Shown here one piece after another: positions 45,232 to 54,177 of a stretch of DNA of 64,000 bases. Location: the NCBI GenBank assembly GCA_965224495.1, contig CBDCZI010000011.1:1-64000 (forward strand). The letters are read 5' to 3'. Both the position numbers and the translations under genes were made by a program. Under the pieces are notes generated by a model. The model ran no database searches and was not told the DNA's origin. It saw nothing but the letters and a program-made list of their open reading frames with translations. The DNA comes from CBDCZI01 sp965224495 (GTDB taxonomy: Bacteria > Bacteroidota > Bacteroidia > Cytophagales > JAAEPT01). Positions within the stretch are counted from its first letter, which is position 1, and every line of letters begins with the position of its first letter.

Positions 45232-46437
45232 ATGAAAAAACTACACTTTGTACTCGTTAAGGCAGTAATCGAAAATTTAAAAGAAATTTTTATTCATCAG
45301 AAATACGCTGATAAAGTTGTAGCTCTGTCTTTGCGTGGAAATGCGAAATTTGGTTCTCGTGATAGGAAGTTTATTGCTTCGGCAACTTATGATATTGTGC
45401 GTTGGTGGCGTTTGTTTTTTGAAGATTACGCTGATAATAAAATACCTTCTGAAGGAATGTTGTATAAGGTATTCTATACTTATTTGGTTTGGAAGGATAT
45501 TACTATTCCAGCATGGACAGAATTTGAAGGTTTAGATAAAGAGCTTATAAAAGCACGTTTAGAGGCTGTTTCTGACAGAGAAATAGCAGAATCTATTCCT
45601 GATTGGTTGGATGAGTTAGCTGTAAACGAACTTGGAGAAGAGGTTTGGGAAAACGAAATCACAGCAATGAACAAAGAGGCAGAGTTGATTATTCGTTGTA
45701 ATGTACAAAAAACAACAACTGATAAACTAATTGCCGAGTTTGAAAAATTAGAAATTCCTACGGAGAAAATAGAAGGTTATGAAAATGCCATTTGGGTAAA
45801 AAAGAAACAAAAGATTTCGGCTTTACCTTTATATAGTAACGGATTATTCGAAGTACAAGATTTGGGCTCACAGTTTATTGCACCATTTTTAGAAGTGAAA
45901 TCGGGGATGCGTGTAATTGATGCTTGCGCAGGAGCAGGAGGGAAAACCTTGCATTTGGCAAGTCTAATGGAGAATAAAGGCAAAATTGTTTCTATGGACA
46001 TTACGCCTAAGAAACTAAAAGAGTTAGAAACAAGAGCAAAACGTAACGGAGTAAAAATTGTTGACACGGTTGTGATTAAGGGGAAACAAACAATCTCTGA
46101 CTTTGACGAAACAGCTGACCGATTATTGTTAGACGTTCCTTGTTCTGGTTTGGGTGTTTTGAAAAGAAATCCTGATGCCAAATGGAAATTATCACCGAGT
46201 TTCATTAACGAAATAAAAGATACGCAAGAGCATATTTTACAGACTTATACCAAAATGCTAAAGTCAGGAGGGAAGGTTGTTTATGCAACATGTAGTATTT
46301 TGCCCGATGAGAATGAAAATCAGGTAAAGAAATTCTTAAAAAAGAACCCTAAATTCACTTTGCTAAAAGAAGTGAGATGTTCGCCTACAACAGCATTGAG
46401 CGATGGTTATTACATGGCATTGATGCAAAAATCATAA
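45232..46437 (+). CDS. rsmB: RsmB/NOP family 16S rRNA cytosine-C5 methyltransferase
   Basis: 401 residues. The N-terminal NusB-like helical domain (KYADKVVALSLRGNAKFGSRDRKFIA) is followed by the m5C methyltransferase domain. SAM motifs are RVIDACAGAGGKTLHLAS and KIVSMDITPKKLKELE. The two catalytic regions are LLLDVPCSGLGVLKRNPDAKW (PC motif) and VYATCSILPDENENQV (TCS). The target is inferred from the family as C967 or an equivalent 16S cytosine. The symbol is by similarity. Confidence 0.87.
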   Translation: MKKLHFVLVKAVIENLKEIFIHQKYADKVVALSLRGNAKFGSRDRKFIASATYDIVRWWRLFFEDYADNKIPSEGMLYKVFYTYLVWKDITIPAWTEFEGLDKELIKARLEAVSDREIAESIPDWLDELAVNELGEEVWENEITAMNKEAELIIRCNVQKTTTDKLIAEFEKLEIPTEKIEGYENAIWVKKKQKISALPLYSNGLFEVQDLGSQFIAPFLEVKSGMRVIDACAGAGGKTLHLASLMENKGKIVSMDITPKKLKELETRAKRNGVKIVDTVVIKGKQTISDFDETADRLLLDVPCSGLGVLKRNPDAKWKLSPSFINEIKDTQEHILQTYTKMLKSGGKVVYATCSILPDENENQVKKFLKKNPKFTLLKEVRCSPTTALSDGYYMALMQKS

Positions 46438-46462
46438 GTTGAATACTTATTTTAAAGTGAAG

Positions 46463-47746
46463 ATGAAAAAGCTAAAAGTATTAATGTTAGGATGGGAGTT
46501 TCCGCCAGTAATAAGTGGCGGTTTGGGAGTTGCTTGTTATGGTATAGCTAAAGAATTGGCTAAAAAAGTTGATTTAACATTGATTATACCTCAGTCATCA
46601 ACAAAATTTCAATTAGACAATTTACGGTTGGTTGGGTTAAATCAGCCTGGTACGTTTCGTGAGGTTAAAGAAACAACGGTTGATTTAACTGTTTTTGATA
46701 AAATAGATACAATAAAAACGGATATTGACCCGTATAGTCACGAATATTCAGCACAAGAAGTACTCTCTACTCAGAAAGAAATTACTGTTTCAGATACGTC
46801 AATGAAAATAGAGGGGAATATATTTTCTTCGGATGAGTTGTACGGGCTTTCTATTGATGAAAAAGTAAAGGAATACACGAAACAAGTCGTTCGACTGGCT
46901 CAGAATAGTGATTTTGATGTGATTTATGCACACGATTGGATGACGTTTGTAGCAGGGATTGAATTAAAAAAACGTTTTCAAAAGCCTTTAGTTTTACACG
47001 TGCACTCACTCAGTTATGACAGAGCAGGTGTAGAGGATAGAAGTTGGGTTTATGCTATCGAAAGGTTAGGGTTAGCACAAGCTGATGTTATTATTCCTGT
47101 TAGTTATTATACAGGGCGTATTTGTACACAACACTATGGTGCTGATTTTAAGAAGGTATTTCCTGTACATAATGGAGTAGAAGAGGTAAATCCTTTCAGC
47201 GAACCTAAGAATTTCCCTGAGAAATTAGTGTTGTTTTTAGGACGAATTACTGCTCAAAAAGGTCCAGAAGTATTTTTAGAAGTAGCTAAAAAGGTGTTGG
47301 CGAAAAACCCGAACGTACGTTTTGTGATGGCGGGAGCAGGAGACCAGCTCAAGGATATTATAAAAGAAGGAGCATTTAAGGAATTAGGGAATAAATTTCA
47401 TTTCACAGGGTTTTTAGAAAAAGAACAAGTTCAAAAAGTGTTAGCTATGGCTGATGTTTATTGTATGCCGTCTATTTCTGAACCATTTGGTTTGTCAGCT
47501 GTGGAAGCGGTTCAATTTGGTATTCCTACTGTTATTTCTAAACAATCTGGTGTGGCGGAGGTATTGTCAGGTGTATTAAAGGCCGATTATTGGGATACCA
47601 ACCTGATGGCTAATCATATTTTAGATCTGTTAACTGATGATGAGTTGAAAAATAAAGTAGTCAAACAAAGTGCAAAAGATTTGAAAAACCTTACTTGGGG
47701 AAAAGCAGTCGATAAAATAGTCGCTGTTTTAGAGCGTGTAGGTTAA
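46463..47746 (+). CDS. GT4 glycosyltransferase, glycogen synthase-like
   Basis: 427 residues from the chosen ATG (MKKLKVLMLGWEFPPVISGG); a TTG at 46439 in frame is possible but less likely. The acceptor half opens with WEFPPVISGGLGVACYG, which is the glycogen/starch synthase pattern with the KxGG-like glycine loop, and IYAHDWMTFVAGI. The donor half has FLGRITAQKGPEVFLEVAKK and EPFGLSAVEAVQFGIPTVIS with the E-x7-E. It may make glycogen or another alpha-glucan. It follows the rRNA methyltransferase by 25 bases. Confidence 0.8.
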   Translation: MKKLKVLMLGWEFPPVISGGLGVACYGIAKELAKKVDLTLIIPQSSTKFQLDNLRLVGLNQPGTFREVKETTVDLTVFDKIDTIKTDIDPYSHEYSAQEVLSTQKEITVSDTSMKIEGNIFSSDELYGLSIDEKVKEYTKQVVRLAQNSDFDVIYAHDWMTFVAGIELKKRFQKPLVLHVHSLSYDRAGVEDRSWVYAIERLGLAQADVIIPVSYYTGRICTQHYGADFKKVFPVHNGVEEVNPFSEPKNFPEKLVLFLGRITAQKGPEVFLEVAKKVLAKNPNVRFVMAGAGDQLKDIIKEGAFKELGNKFHFTGFLEKEQVQKVLAMADVYCMPSISEPFGLSAVEAVQFGIPTVISKQSGVAEVLSGVLKADYWDTNLMANHILDLLTDDELKNKVVKQSAKDLKNLTWGKAVDKIVAVLERVG

Positions 47747-47878
47747 TGAAATAGCAAAGAATTGCCTGTTTCTGAAGAATGTAACGGATAAAACGACAAG
47801 GAATCTCAATTTTCAAAAAGGTGAAAATAGGCTATTAGATGATTCGAAATGTAATAGTAAATAAATAATATTTTTTTT

Positions 47879-47901
47879 AGACCGTAAATAGGGTGCGGTC
47901 T
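47879..47901 (+). other. Short hairpin in the leader of the small ORF and WYL regulator
   Basis: AGACCG and CGGTCT pair across 11 bases, following a run of eight Ts. It lies 31 bases before the small ORF start. The rest of the interval 47747-47931 shows nothing else. A regulatory leader role is possible but unproven. Confidence 0.35.
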
Positions 47902-47931
47902 ACTCGGCTACCTTTATAAAAAAAGGAAATT

Positions 47932-48075
47932 ATGAGAGCTGTAAAAATCAAAAATATGTTAGTTACTATCAACGAATTCAAAGGTAAGTGTTACCTTAAT
48001 GGAAACATTAGTGAGATTTTCCAATTGAGAGAAATTGAAGAACAACTTGAAAACGAATTAAAAAAACTTGAATAA
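47932..48075 (+). CDS. Small 47-residue protein upstream of the WYL regulator
   Basis: MRAVKIKNMLVTINEF starts after a good purine-rich site (AAAAAAAGGAAATT). The product has a beta-type N-terminal half (MLVTINEFKGKCYLNGNISEI) and a charged coiled-coil end (REIEEQLENELKKLE). Its stop is directly followed by the ATG of the WYL regulator with no spacer, so the two are translated from one mRNA. No family recognised. It could be a partner, an inhibitor or a leader peptide. Confidence 0.6.
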   Translation: MRAVKIKNMLVTINEFKGKCYLNGNISEIFQLREIEEQLENELKKLE

Positions 48076-49086
48076 ATGGCAGTTACCAAAGAAGCTTTTG
48101 TCCGTTACCGTATCATCAATGAGTGTTTGTTGAATAAACAATTGAGGTTTCCGTCTCGGTTAGAGATAAAGGAAAAGATAATGGGTAGCTTAGGTTTGTC
48201 GTCTTTTTCAGATAGAGCATTTGAAAAGGATTTACACGATATGAGAAACGATGAAGAACTCGGTTTTTTAGCTCCTATTGTGTATTCTAAGAAAGAAAAA
48301 GGCTATTATTATACAGATGATAAGTATTCTATTGACCGTATTCCATTGTCTGCGAATGAATTATCTTCGATACGTATGGCATCGGAAGTATTGGAGCAGT
48401 ACCAGAATATTCCCTTTTTAAGTCAAATAAAAGGTACGATAAATAAGTTGTCCGATTTGATAACAACAACAAAAGGAGCAAGAGTTGAGACTCGTGAAAA
48501 TGTAGTGTATTTTGAAGAACAACAAATCACTAAAGGAGGTCAATTTTTGGGTGGACTTTATCAAGCAATTCAAAATGACCAAAAAGTAGTTCTTGAATAT
48601 TTGAAGTTTGGTAAGAATAAGCCAAAATTATATACCATTAGTCCTTATTTATTGAAAGAATACCAAGGGATGTGGTATGTTGTCGCTAAAATAGATGAAA
48701 AAGATTGGCGTACATTTGCCTTAGATAGAATAGTGAATTTAGAAATTAAAGAGGAAGAGTACTTCATTAAAGAGGAAGGAGATGAAGTGAATGCTTTTTT
48801 TAAACACGTGATTGGGGTAGGCTACTCAATGGAAACACCTGAAAAAGTAGTTGTAAGGATATACGGGACACTGAAGAATTATTTGGCAGTTAAGCCTATT
48901 CATCATTCGCAAGAGCTGGTGAAGTCAGGGAAAGGGTTTGATGATTTTTCATTTTTCTTGGTGCCAAATCACGAGTTTTACGCTAAGTTGATGCAGTATT
49001 TACCTGCGGTTAAAATAAAAAGCCCGAAAAATGTACAAAAGAAATTCACAAAGTTATTGAAAGAGGGGTTGAAATTGCAGGATTAG
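48076..49086 (+). CDS. WYL-domain transcriptional regulator
   Basis: 336 residues. An N-terminal winged helix-turn-helix (YRIINECLLNKQLRFPSRLEIKEKI) is followed by a WYL domain. In that domain KVVLEYLKFGKNKPKLYTISPYLLKEYQGMWYVVA gives the W-Y-V form of the W-Y-L sensing motif. A C-terminal WCX-like part (ETPEKVVVRIYGTLKNYLA) follows. Proteins of this class bind nucleotides or nucleic acid fragments and control DNA repair, defence or metabolism genes. No defence genes sit nearby, so the target is unclear. Confidence 0.87.
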   Translation: MAVTKEAFVRYRIINECLLNKQLRFPSRLEIKEKIMGSLGLSSFSDRAFEKDLHDMRNDEELGFLAPIVYSKKEKGYYYTDDKYSIDRIPLSANELSSIRMASEVLEQYQNIPFLSQIKGTINKLSDLITTTKGARVETRENVVYFEEQQITKGGQFLGGLYQAIQNDQKVVLEYLKFGKNKPKLYTISPYLLKEYQGMWYVVAKIDEKDWRTFALDRIVNLEIKEEEYFIKEEGDEVNAFFKHVIGVGYSMETPEKVVVRIYGTLKNYLAVKPIHHSQELVKSGKGFDDFSFFLVPNHEFYAKLMQYLPAVKIKSPKNVQKKFTKLLKEGLKLQD

Positions 49087-49110
49087 TCCTCAGTTGTATT
49101 TTAAAAAGAG

Positions 49111-49118
49111 TATTTTTG
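49111..49118 (+). promoter_or_regulatory. Probable -7 element for the YehS-like gene
   Basis: TATTTTTG matches TAnnTTTG, with a TTG at 49094-49096 upstream at slightly short spacing. The start codon follows 20 bases later. Confidence 0.4.
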
Positions 49119-49138
49119 TATAAATAAATAATTGAATA

Positions 49139-49432
49139 ATGACAAATAACGATATATTTAAAAAATTGAGAGTGGCTCTTCATTTAAGAGATGAGGATAT
49201 TGTAGATATTTTTAAGTTTGTAGATTTTGAAATTTCTAAAGCTGAGTTAGGTGCTTTCTTTAGAAAGGAAGGTCAAGATGGTTACAAAAATTGTGGAGAC
49301 CAATTTTTAAGAAATTTCTTAAACGGTTTGGTGGTTTACAAACGAGGCACTAAAGATAACCCTTTACCTCAACAAAAAAACAATGTAAAGCAGATGCTTA
49401 AAGAAATGGGTAAGGGACAGGATAAAAAATAA
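49139..49432 (+). CDS. YehS-like DUF1456 protein, single-domain form
   Basis: 97 residues. The sequence FKKLRVALHLRDEDIVDIFKFVDFEISKAELGAFFRKEGQDGYKNCGDQFLRNFLNGLVVYKRG matches one DUF1456 repeat, given here as a positional description (residues about 6-70). The E. coli YehS protein has two such repeats in about 156 residues, so this is a half-length form. It ends exactly where the IS1595-like element is inserted; the target duplication preserves the stop codon. Function unknown. Confidence 0.8.
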   Translation: MTNNDIFKKLRVALHLRDEDIVDIFKFVDFEISKAELGAFFRKEGQDGYKNCGDQFLRNFLNGLVVYKRGTKDNPLPQQKNNVKQMLKEMGKGQDKK

Positions 49433-50585
49433 GGCTGTGTTCCACTAAAAAGTTGGTAAATCAAGCACGAACTTTTCGTTTTGAGTGTTTTATAAATAGA
49501 ACCAACTATTTATGCTATGCTTTTCAAAAATATATTTACTCGCTTAAGTCAGTTACCAACTGATGAAAAAGAAATTCTTGTAGAGAAATTGAAGTTTCAA
49601 ATTTTAGAGAACAAGAATACTTACCAATCAAAAACAGAAGAATATAAACGAGATTGCTGTCCAAAATGCGGGTCGCATCACTTTATTAAATATGGTTTTA
49701 ATAAATCATTAGAACAGCGTTACCAATGTAAAAAACAGACATGTAAAACCATTTTTTCGGACTCCACTGGTTCAGCTATTCATCGTTTACAGTTGAAAGA
49801 TAAATGGTATGAGTACGTTGATACGATGTTTAATGGTGATTTTTATTCCACAAGAGAAATGGGGAAGAGAATAAATGTTTGTCATAAAACAGCTTTCTTT
49901 TGGCGACATAAAATACTATTTGCAATAGCTAAAAAGGCAACAAAGTTATTTGGTATTGTGGAAATTGATGATTTACATTACAGCTTTAATCAAAAAGGAA
50001 GAAAAAACTTAAGTTCCTCTAAAAAGAGAGGACGACAAAACAATAAACAAGGTGATAATTCTGAATCGGTCAAGGTATTAGCAACAGCAGATAGAGAAGG
50101 TGACCTGATTTTAGATGTTGTTAGAATTGGTCGACTAAAGGCTTCTGATGTTAAAAAATCAATTGGTGGAATCATAAATAAAGAGACAAATATTTTAACT
50201 TCAGATAAACACCCATCATTAAAGGCTTTTGCCAAGGCTTTTAGAATTCAGCACGAGACATTTTTAGCAAAATACCATTCGAGAGCTAAAATATATCATG
50301 TCAACACTATTAATGAAAAAGCTGGTAGATTAAAAACATTGGTCAATAGAGGGTTTAAAGGTGTTGCAACAAAGTATTTACACAATTATTGTAATTGGTT
50401 TACTCTAATTGAGTCTTTAAAACAAAGTTCAATTGATTTCTTTGATGAATCATTTCATAGCCATACTTCCTGGAGTGATTTTATGAAAAGAGAGGTGAAT
50501 TATCAAATTTACCTAACTAATTATTCTAATTTGAAAGATTGAAAATTTATAGGCTATTTTACCAACTTTTAAATGGAACACAGCC
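49433..50585 (+). mobile_element. Complete IS1595-like insertion sequence with 8-bp target duplication
   Basis: The element is 1153 bases. Its ends are imperfect inverted repeats: GGCTGTGTTCCACTAAAAAG on the left and, reverse-complemented, GGCTGTGTTCCATTTAAAAG on the right, both continuing into TTGGTAAA. The flanking octamer AAAAATAA is present at 49425-49432 and again at 50586-50593. An 8-bp duplication is typical of IS1595. One intact transposase gene is carried. It appears recent: both ends, the target duplication and the gene are unbroken. Confidence 0.95.
49517..50542 (+). CDS. IS1595 family transposase
   Basis: 341 residues. The N-terminal zinc ribbon CCPKCGSHHFIKYG...CKKQTC is followed by a helix-turn-helix-like part (STREMGKRINVCHKTAFFWR). 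The DDE-type ISXO2-like core contains FGIVEIDDLHYSF, a basic insert KKRGRQNNKQ, ILTSDKHPSLKAFAKAF and HVNTINEKAGRLKT. A helix ends with LHNYCNWF. It lies in the only gene space of the element and has its own short leader. Confidence 0.92.
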   Translation: MLFKNIFTRLSQLPTDEKEILVEKLKFQILENKNTYQSKTEEYKRDCCPKCGSHHFIKYGFNKSLEQRYQCKKQTCKTIFSDSTGSAIHRLQLKDKWYEYVDTMFNGDFYSTREMGKRINVCHKTAFFWRHKILFAIAKKATKLFGIVEIDDLHYSFNQKGRKNLSSSKKRGRQNNKQGDNSESVKVLATADREGDLILDVVRIGRLKASDVKKSIGGIINKETNILTSDKHPSLKAFAKAFRIQHETFLAKYHSRAKIYHVNTINEKAGRLKTLVNRGFKGVATKYLHNYCNWFTLIESLKQSSIDFFDESFHSHTSWSDFMKREVNYQIYLTNYSNLKD

Positions 50586-50605
50586 AAAAATAATTAACTA
50601 AAGCA

Positions 50606-50645
50606 TAAAAAAGGCTGTATCAATCAAATGATACAGCCTTTTTTG
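50606..50645. terminator. Bidirectional terminator between the IS and the thioredoxin gene
   Basis: AAAAAAGGCTGTATCA and TGATACAGCCTTTTTT pair across a 6-base loop. A-run and T-run on both sides allow termination in both directions. It would end both the pre-IS yehS transcript and the convergent metal transporter unit. Confidence 0.9.
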
Positions 50646-50662
50646 TTTATTTTACTTTTCTT

Positions 50663-51178
50663 TTACAGCGTTTTTGTAAATTCTTCCCAAGATTTGGTTT
50701 TGTAATGTCCATCACCGATAAATAATAACATGGGAGTGAAGTTTTTTGCATTGAAATATCCTGCTACGCTAGTAATAATATTTAGGTCTTTATCAATAAA
50801 AACAGAGGTAGGGAAAGCTCTTACTTGAAGGTAAGAAGTGAATGAATGGTTTCTACCAGGGCTTGTGTGTTCTTTTCCTTTAAATTTTATTGGTGTATTG
50901 CTTTCTGCATTAAATTTGACAGCGTAAAACTTTTCATTCATTAGCTTAATCACTTTAGGGTTGGTGAATGTTTTTTTAGTCATCATTTTACAAGGACCAC
51001 ACCAATCAGTGTACACGTCGATATAAATCGGTCTTTTTTCTGTTTTTTGTAATTCTTCAGCTTCTTCAATAGTCACCCAATTGATGCCATTGTCAGTAGA
51101 TTCTGTTGAGTTAAAACTACTTAAAGTAAGAATTCCTAATACGAGTACAGAGAGAAGTAATGTAAGTTTATTTTTCAT
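50663..51178 (-). CDS. Exported thioredoxin-fold protein
   Basis: 171 residues. The N-terminal signal/anchor (residues about 4-22) places it in the periplasm. The redox motif is DVYTDWCGPCKMM near residues 54-66, followed by FPTSVFIDKDLNI with the cis-proline. It resembles thiol-disulfide oxidoreductases of the DUF255/thioredoxin-7 kind in Bacteroidota. Its start overlaps the permease stop by four bases, so it is the last gene of the metal importer unit. A role in keeping a metal-binding or envelope protein reduced is inferred. Confidence 0.82.
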   Translation of the reverse strand: MKNKLTLLLSVLVLGILTLSSFNSTESTDNGINWVTIEEAEELQKTEKRPIYIDVYTDWCGPCKMMTKKTFTNPKVIKLMNEKFYAVKFNAESNTPIKFKGKEHTSPGRNHSFTSYLQVRAFPTSVFIDKDLNIITSVAGYFNAKNFTPMLLFIGDGHYKTKSWEEFTKTL

Positions 51179-52056
51179 AATCTTATTTTTTTTGCAAGTT
51201 GTAATTTTTTTCTGTTGTTGATTAACCTAACAGTTACAAAGGTTAATGCAAACAATATACCAGAAGTTACAACAATTGCCCCAGAAGTAGAAATAGCACT
51301 TCCTAAATTAGCTGATAATGTCCCGATAACGACAGATAAAACACCAAAGAAAGAAGCTAAGAATAATAATTTCTTTAAATCCTGAGTCAATAAATAAGCT
51401 GTAGCAGGAGGGATAGCAATAAATGCAACAACCAAAATAGCACCTACAGCTTCAAAAGAAGCAACAGACACAAACGAGACTAAGCCCATCAAACTGTAAT
51501 GCCACACCGCAACACTGACAGCTATAGAACTTGCAAATCCTACGTCAAAGGTGGTGATTTGTAATTCTTTGTAAAAGAAGATGACAAATAAAAGAACCAA
51601 AGAGGCGATAAAGAAAAGTGTGAATGTTCCTGAAGGGATCAGTTCAATGCCAAATAAACTGAGGGGCTTACTTAGAGCGATGTATTCAATCTGTCCAAAT
51701 AGGACACAGTCAAGGTCTAAATCGACGTCTCCAGCAAAAACTGTAATTAGAATAACACCTAAAGCAAAGAGCCAAGTAAAGGTAATTCCGATAGAAGCAT
51801 CGTTTTGTAAACGGGCTTTTTTTCTAAAAAACTCGATAAGCACAGTCGCCAACATACCTGTTAGTGAAGCGCCAAAGATGAGCCATATCGAAGATAAATC
51901 TTGAATAATCAAGTAAGAAACTACAATACCTGGTAATACAGCGTGAGAAATAGCATCTCCTACCATTACCATTTTACGTAGCATCAAAAAACTACCCAAC
52001 AAAGCACAGGGAATAGCGACTAAACAGCCTGTAAGTATAATCCAAAAGTCAAACAT
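51175..52056 (-). CDS. Metal ABC transporter permease, second subunit
   Basis: 293 residues from the ATG at 52056 (MFDFWIILTGCLVAIPCALLG). The segment GSFLMLRKMVMVGDAISHAVLPGIV is the signature of the ZnuB/MntB/TroC family. About eight membrane helices follow. As the sequence stands, this frame is joined to the upstream permease into one 730-codon reading frame. I treat that join as an indel artefact (see the next entry) because this ATG lies two bases after a restored stop and has a normal family N-terminus. Confidence 0.82.
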   Translation of the reverse strand: MFDFWIILTGCLVAIPCALLGSFLMLRKMVMVGDAISHAVLPGIVVSYLIIQDLSSIWLIFGASLTGMLATVLIEFFRKKARLQNDASIGITFTWLFALGVILITVFAGDVDLDLDCVLFGQIEYIALSKPLSLFGIELIPSGTFTLFFIASLVLLFVIFFYKELQITTFDVGFASSIAVSVAVWHYSLMGLVSFVSVASFEAVGAILVVAFIAIPPATAYLLTQDLKKLLFLASFFGVLSVVIGTLSANLGSAISTSGAIVVTSGILFALTFVTVRLINNRKKLQLAKKIRL

Positions 52057-52058
52057 AA

Positions 52059-53367
52059 TTAATAAGGTATTGGTTTGTTGTGTGGGGTCTTTTTTAGGGA
52101 AATTCAATTGTTGTTCTAATGACCGCTCTAATTCTGGGGTAAGTATGTGTTCGATACTTTCTGCGTCATCGTGTACGTGGTCTGCATCTACATTCATATA
52201 ACTTGTCAAATAGAGTTCCCACAAACGATGTATTTTGGTTATTCTTTTACCCTTGTTTAAACCGATTTCTGTCAGTTGGTACGAGCCTTTTTTGTGGATT
52301 AAGTAGCCTGCATTTGAAAGTAATTTGATGCTCTTTTTTAAAGCCTCTTTACCCAAAGGTGAAACTGATTTTATTTCATTAAAGCATAAATTGTCACTTT
52401 TTGTTTTATTGAAATTTTTATAGAGAGCCTTCAATAAATTCTCCATTTGTATCCGCTTTTTGAATTTTATTTTTCTGATATATTTTGAGATAATCCCTTT
52501 CTTTGGCGTAAAGAAAAAACTTAAAACACCAAACATTGAGAGGAACATTACAATAGCAGGTCCTGTAGGGATAGCTTCCTCTCCTGATGAAGTATTAAAA
52601 GTCATAAAATAAGACGTAAAACAGCCTAGCCAACTACTAACGACACCAAACAGTGTAGCTAAAAGTAAGGTTAGGTGTAGTTTTTTTGTCCAAAACAAGG
52701 CAATTGCTCCAGGTGTAATCAACATTGCCGCCATCAAAACAACCCCAACAGTTTGTATCCCGATAATAACAGCCAACACAGTGAGAGAGGTTAAAAGAAA
52801 CTCTAAATAGGGAACGTTTAGTCCAGTGCTTCTTGCGAAAGTAGGGTCAAATGCTAAGACTTTAAAATAACGGTAATAGACAATTAGTATGATGAATATA
52901 ATCAAGCCTACTACGCCAAAATTGATGATGTCTTTTTGGATAATTTGTGTAGCACTACCAAATAAATAATTATTCAAACCAGCCTTGTCAGGGTAGTTGG
53001 GAAGCTTGTCGATTATTTTTAAAAGAACAACACCCAAACCGTAAAATGAGGATAGAATAATAGCTAGGGCAGTATCTTCTTTTATTTTACTGTATTGTAC
53101 AATTTTATCGACCAATAACAACGAAAGCCAACCACTTGTAAATGCACCAAGCATCAAATAAACAATGTTTTTTTCTCCTGAAAAGATAAATGCTAAACAA
53201 ATTCCAGGTAAAATAGCGTGAGAAATCACGTCGCCACTTAACGCTCGTTTCCTTAAAATGGTAAATGTACCAATCAAAGAGGTAGAAACCGATAATAAAG
53301 CTGTCCCTAATACTACGTTTCTAAGCGCAGGTTCTTTAAGAAAAAGAAAATTGAAAAACTCTTCCAT
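52059..53367 (-). pseudogene. Metal ABC transporter permease with C-terminal DtxR-type domain, end shifted
   Basis: Residues 1-290 are a ZnuB/MntB-type permease (GTFTILRKRALSGDVISHAILPGICLAF). Residues about 305-435 are a DtxR/MntR-like winged helix and dimerisation region (ALKKSIKLLSNAGYL, KIHRLWELYLTSYMNVDADHVHDDAE). Both are normal for Bacteroidota permeases. The true end is probably FPKKDPHNKPIPY and stop at 52059-52061. It is read only if the GGGG at 52084-52087 loses one G. With four Gs the frame runs on into the second permease. The DPHxKPIP end matches DtxR family C-termini, which supports the correction. Confidence 0.8.
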
Positions 53368-54155
53368 TACTCTACACGGTTTGGTAAATCTTCTTTTGCC
53401 AAATAAGTCGAAAGTTGTGTCAGTAAACTAAGTTTACCTCCATAAGCTTCGGCTAATTTTTCTTGCGTAAAACTTTTTTCAATAGGAGCTGAAGCGACTA
53501 AACGTTGATTTAGTAAAATCAACCAATCAAAATATTCAGGAGCAGTTTGTAAATCGTGGTGTACCACAATGACTGTTTTTCCTTTGTCCTTCAAGTCCTT
53601 TAATAGTTTGATAATTGCCGCTTCTGTTCCTGCGTCAACACCAACAAATGGCTCGTCCATAAAGTAAATGTCCGCTTCTTGTGCCAATGCTCTCGCTAAA
53701 AACACACGCTGTTGCTGCCCGCCTGATAATTCTGAAATCTGGCGGTTTTTAAATTCTGTTAAGCCTACATTTTCTAAACACAAATCAACAAAATCGTGGT
53801 CTGCTTTTTTTGGTCTTCTTAATAAACCAATATTTCCAAAGCGTCCCATCATCACAATATCTCTGACCGTAGCAGGAAAATCCCAATCGACAGCCGTTCG
53901 TTGAGGAACGTAAGAAACTTTTTTACGCACATTGTTAATGTTGTCGCCAAATAGTTTAATGACACCACTACTCAAAGGTAATAAGTCCATTATTCCTTTG
54001 ATTAAGGTTGATTTACCTGCTCCATTCGGACCCATTACTCCAACTAAAGCACCTTTAGGAATACTAAAGTTAATGTTCCATAATACAGGTTTTCTATTGT
54101 AAGCAACCGTTAAATCGTGTACTTCTAAAATAGGATTTTCAACTGTTTGTATCAT
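53367..54155 (-). CDS. Metal ABC transporter ATP-binding protein
   Basis: 262 residues. Walker A is VMGPNGAGKSTLIKGIM, the Q-loop YVPQRTAVDWDFPATVRD is of the type used by Mn/Zn importers, the signature is ISELSGGQQQRVFLARAL, Walker B is DIYFMDEPFVGVD, and the switch histidine is in VVHHDLQ. It energises the two permease subunits. One-base overlap with the permease gene shows tight coupling. Confidence 0.92.
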   Translation of the reverse strand: MIQTVENPILEVHDLTVAYNRKPVLWNINFSIPKGALVGVMGPNGAGKSTLIKGIMDLLPLSSGVIKLFGDNINNVRKKVSYVPQRTAVDWDFPATVRDIVMMGRFGNIGLLRRPKKADHDFVDLCLENVGLTEFKNRQISELSGGQQQRVFLARALAQEADIYFMDEPFVGVDAGTEAAIIKLLKDLKDKGKTVIVVHHDLQTAPEYFDWLILLNQRLVASAPIEKSFTQEKLAEAYGGKLSLLTQLSTYLAKEDLPNRVE

Positions 54156-54177
54156 TGTCTTGTGTTTTCAAATGGTT

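Noticed and set aside
51175..53367. A genuine 730-residue fusion of two permeases with a regulator domain between them
   Set aside because: A one-base correction at 52084-52087 restores two normal genes with a textbook DtxR end and a fresh ATG two bases later.
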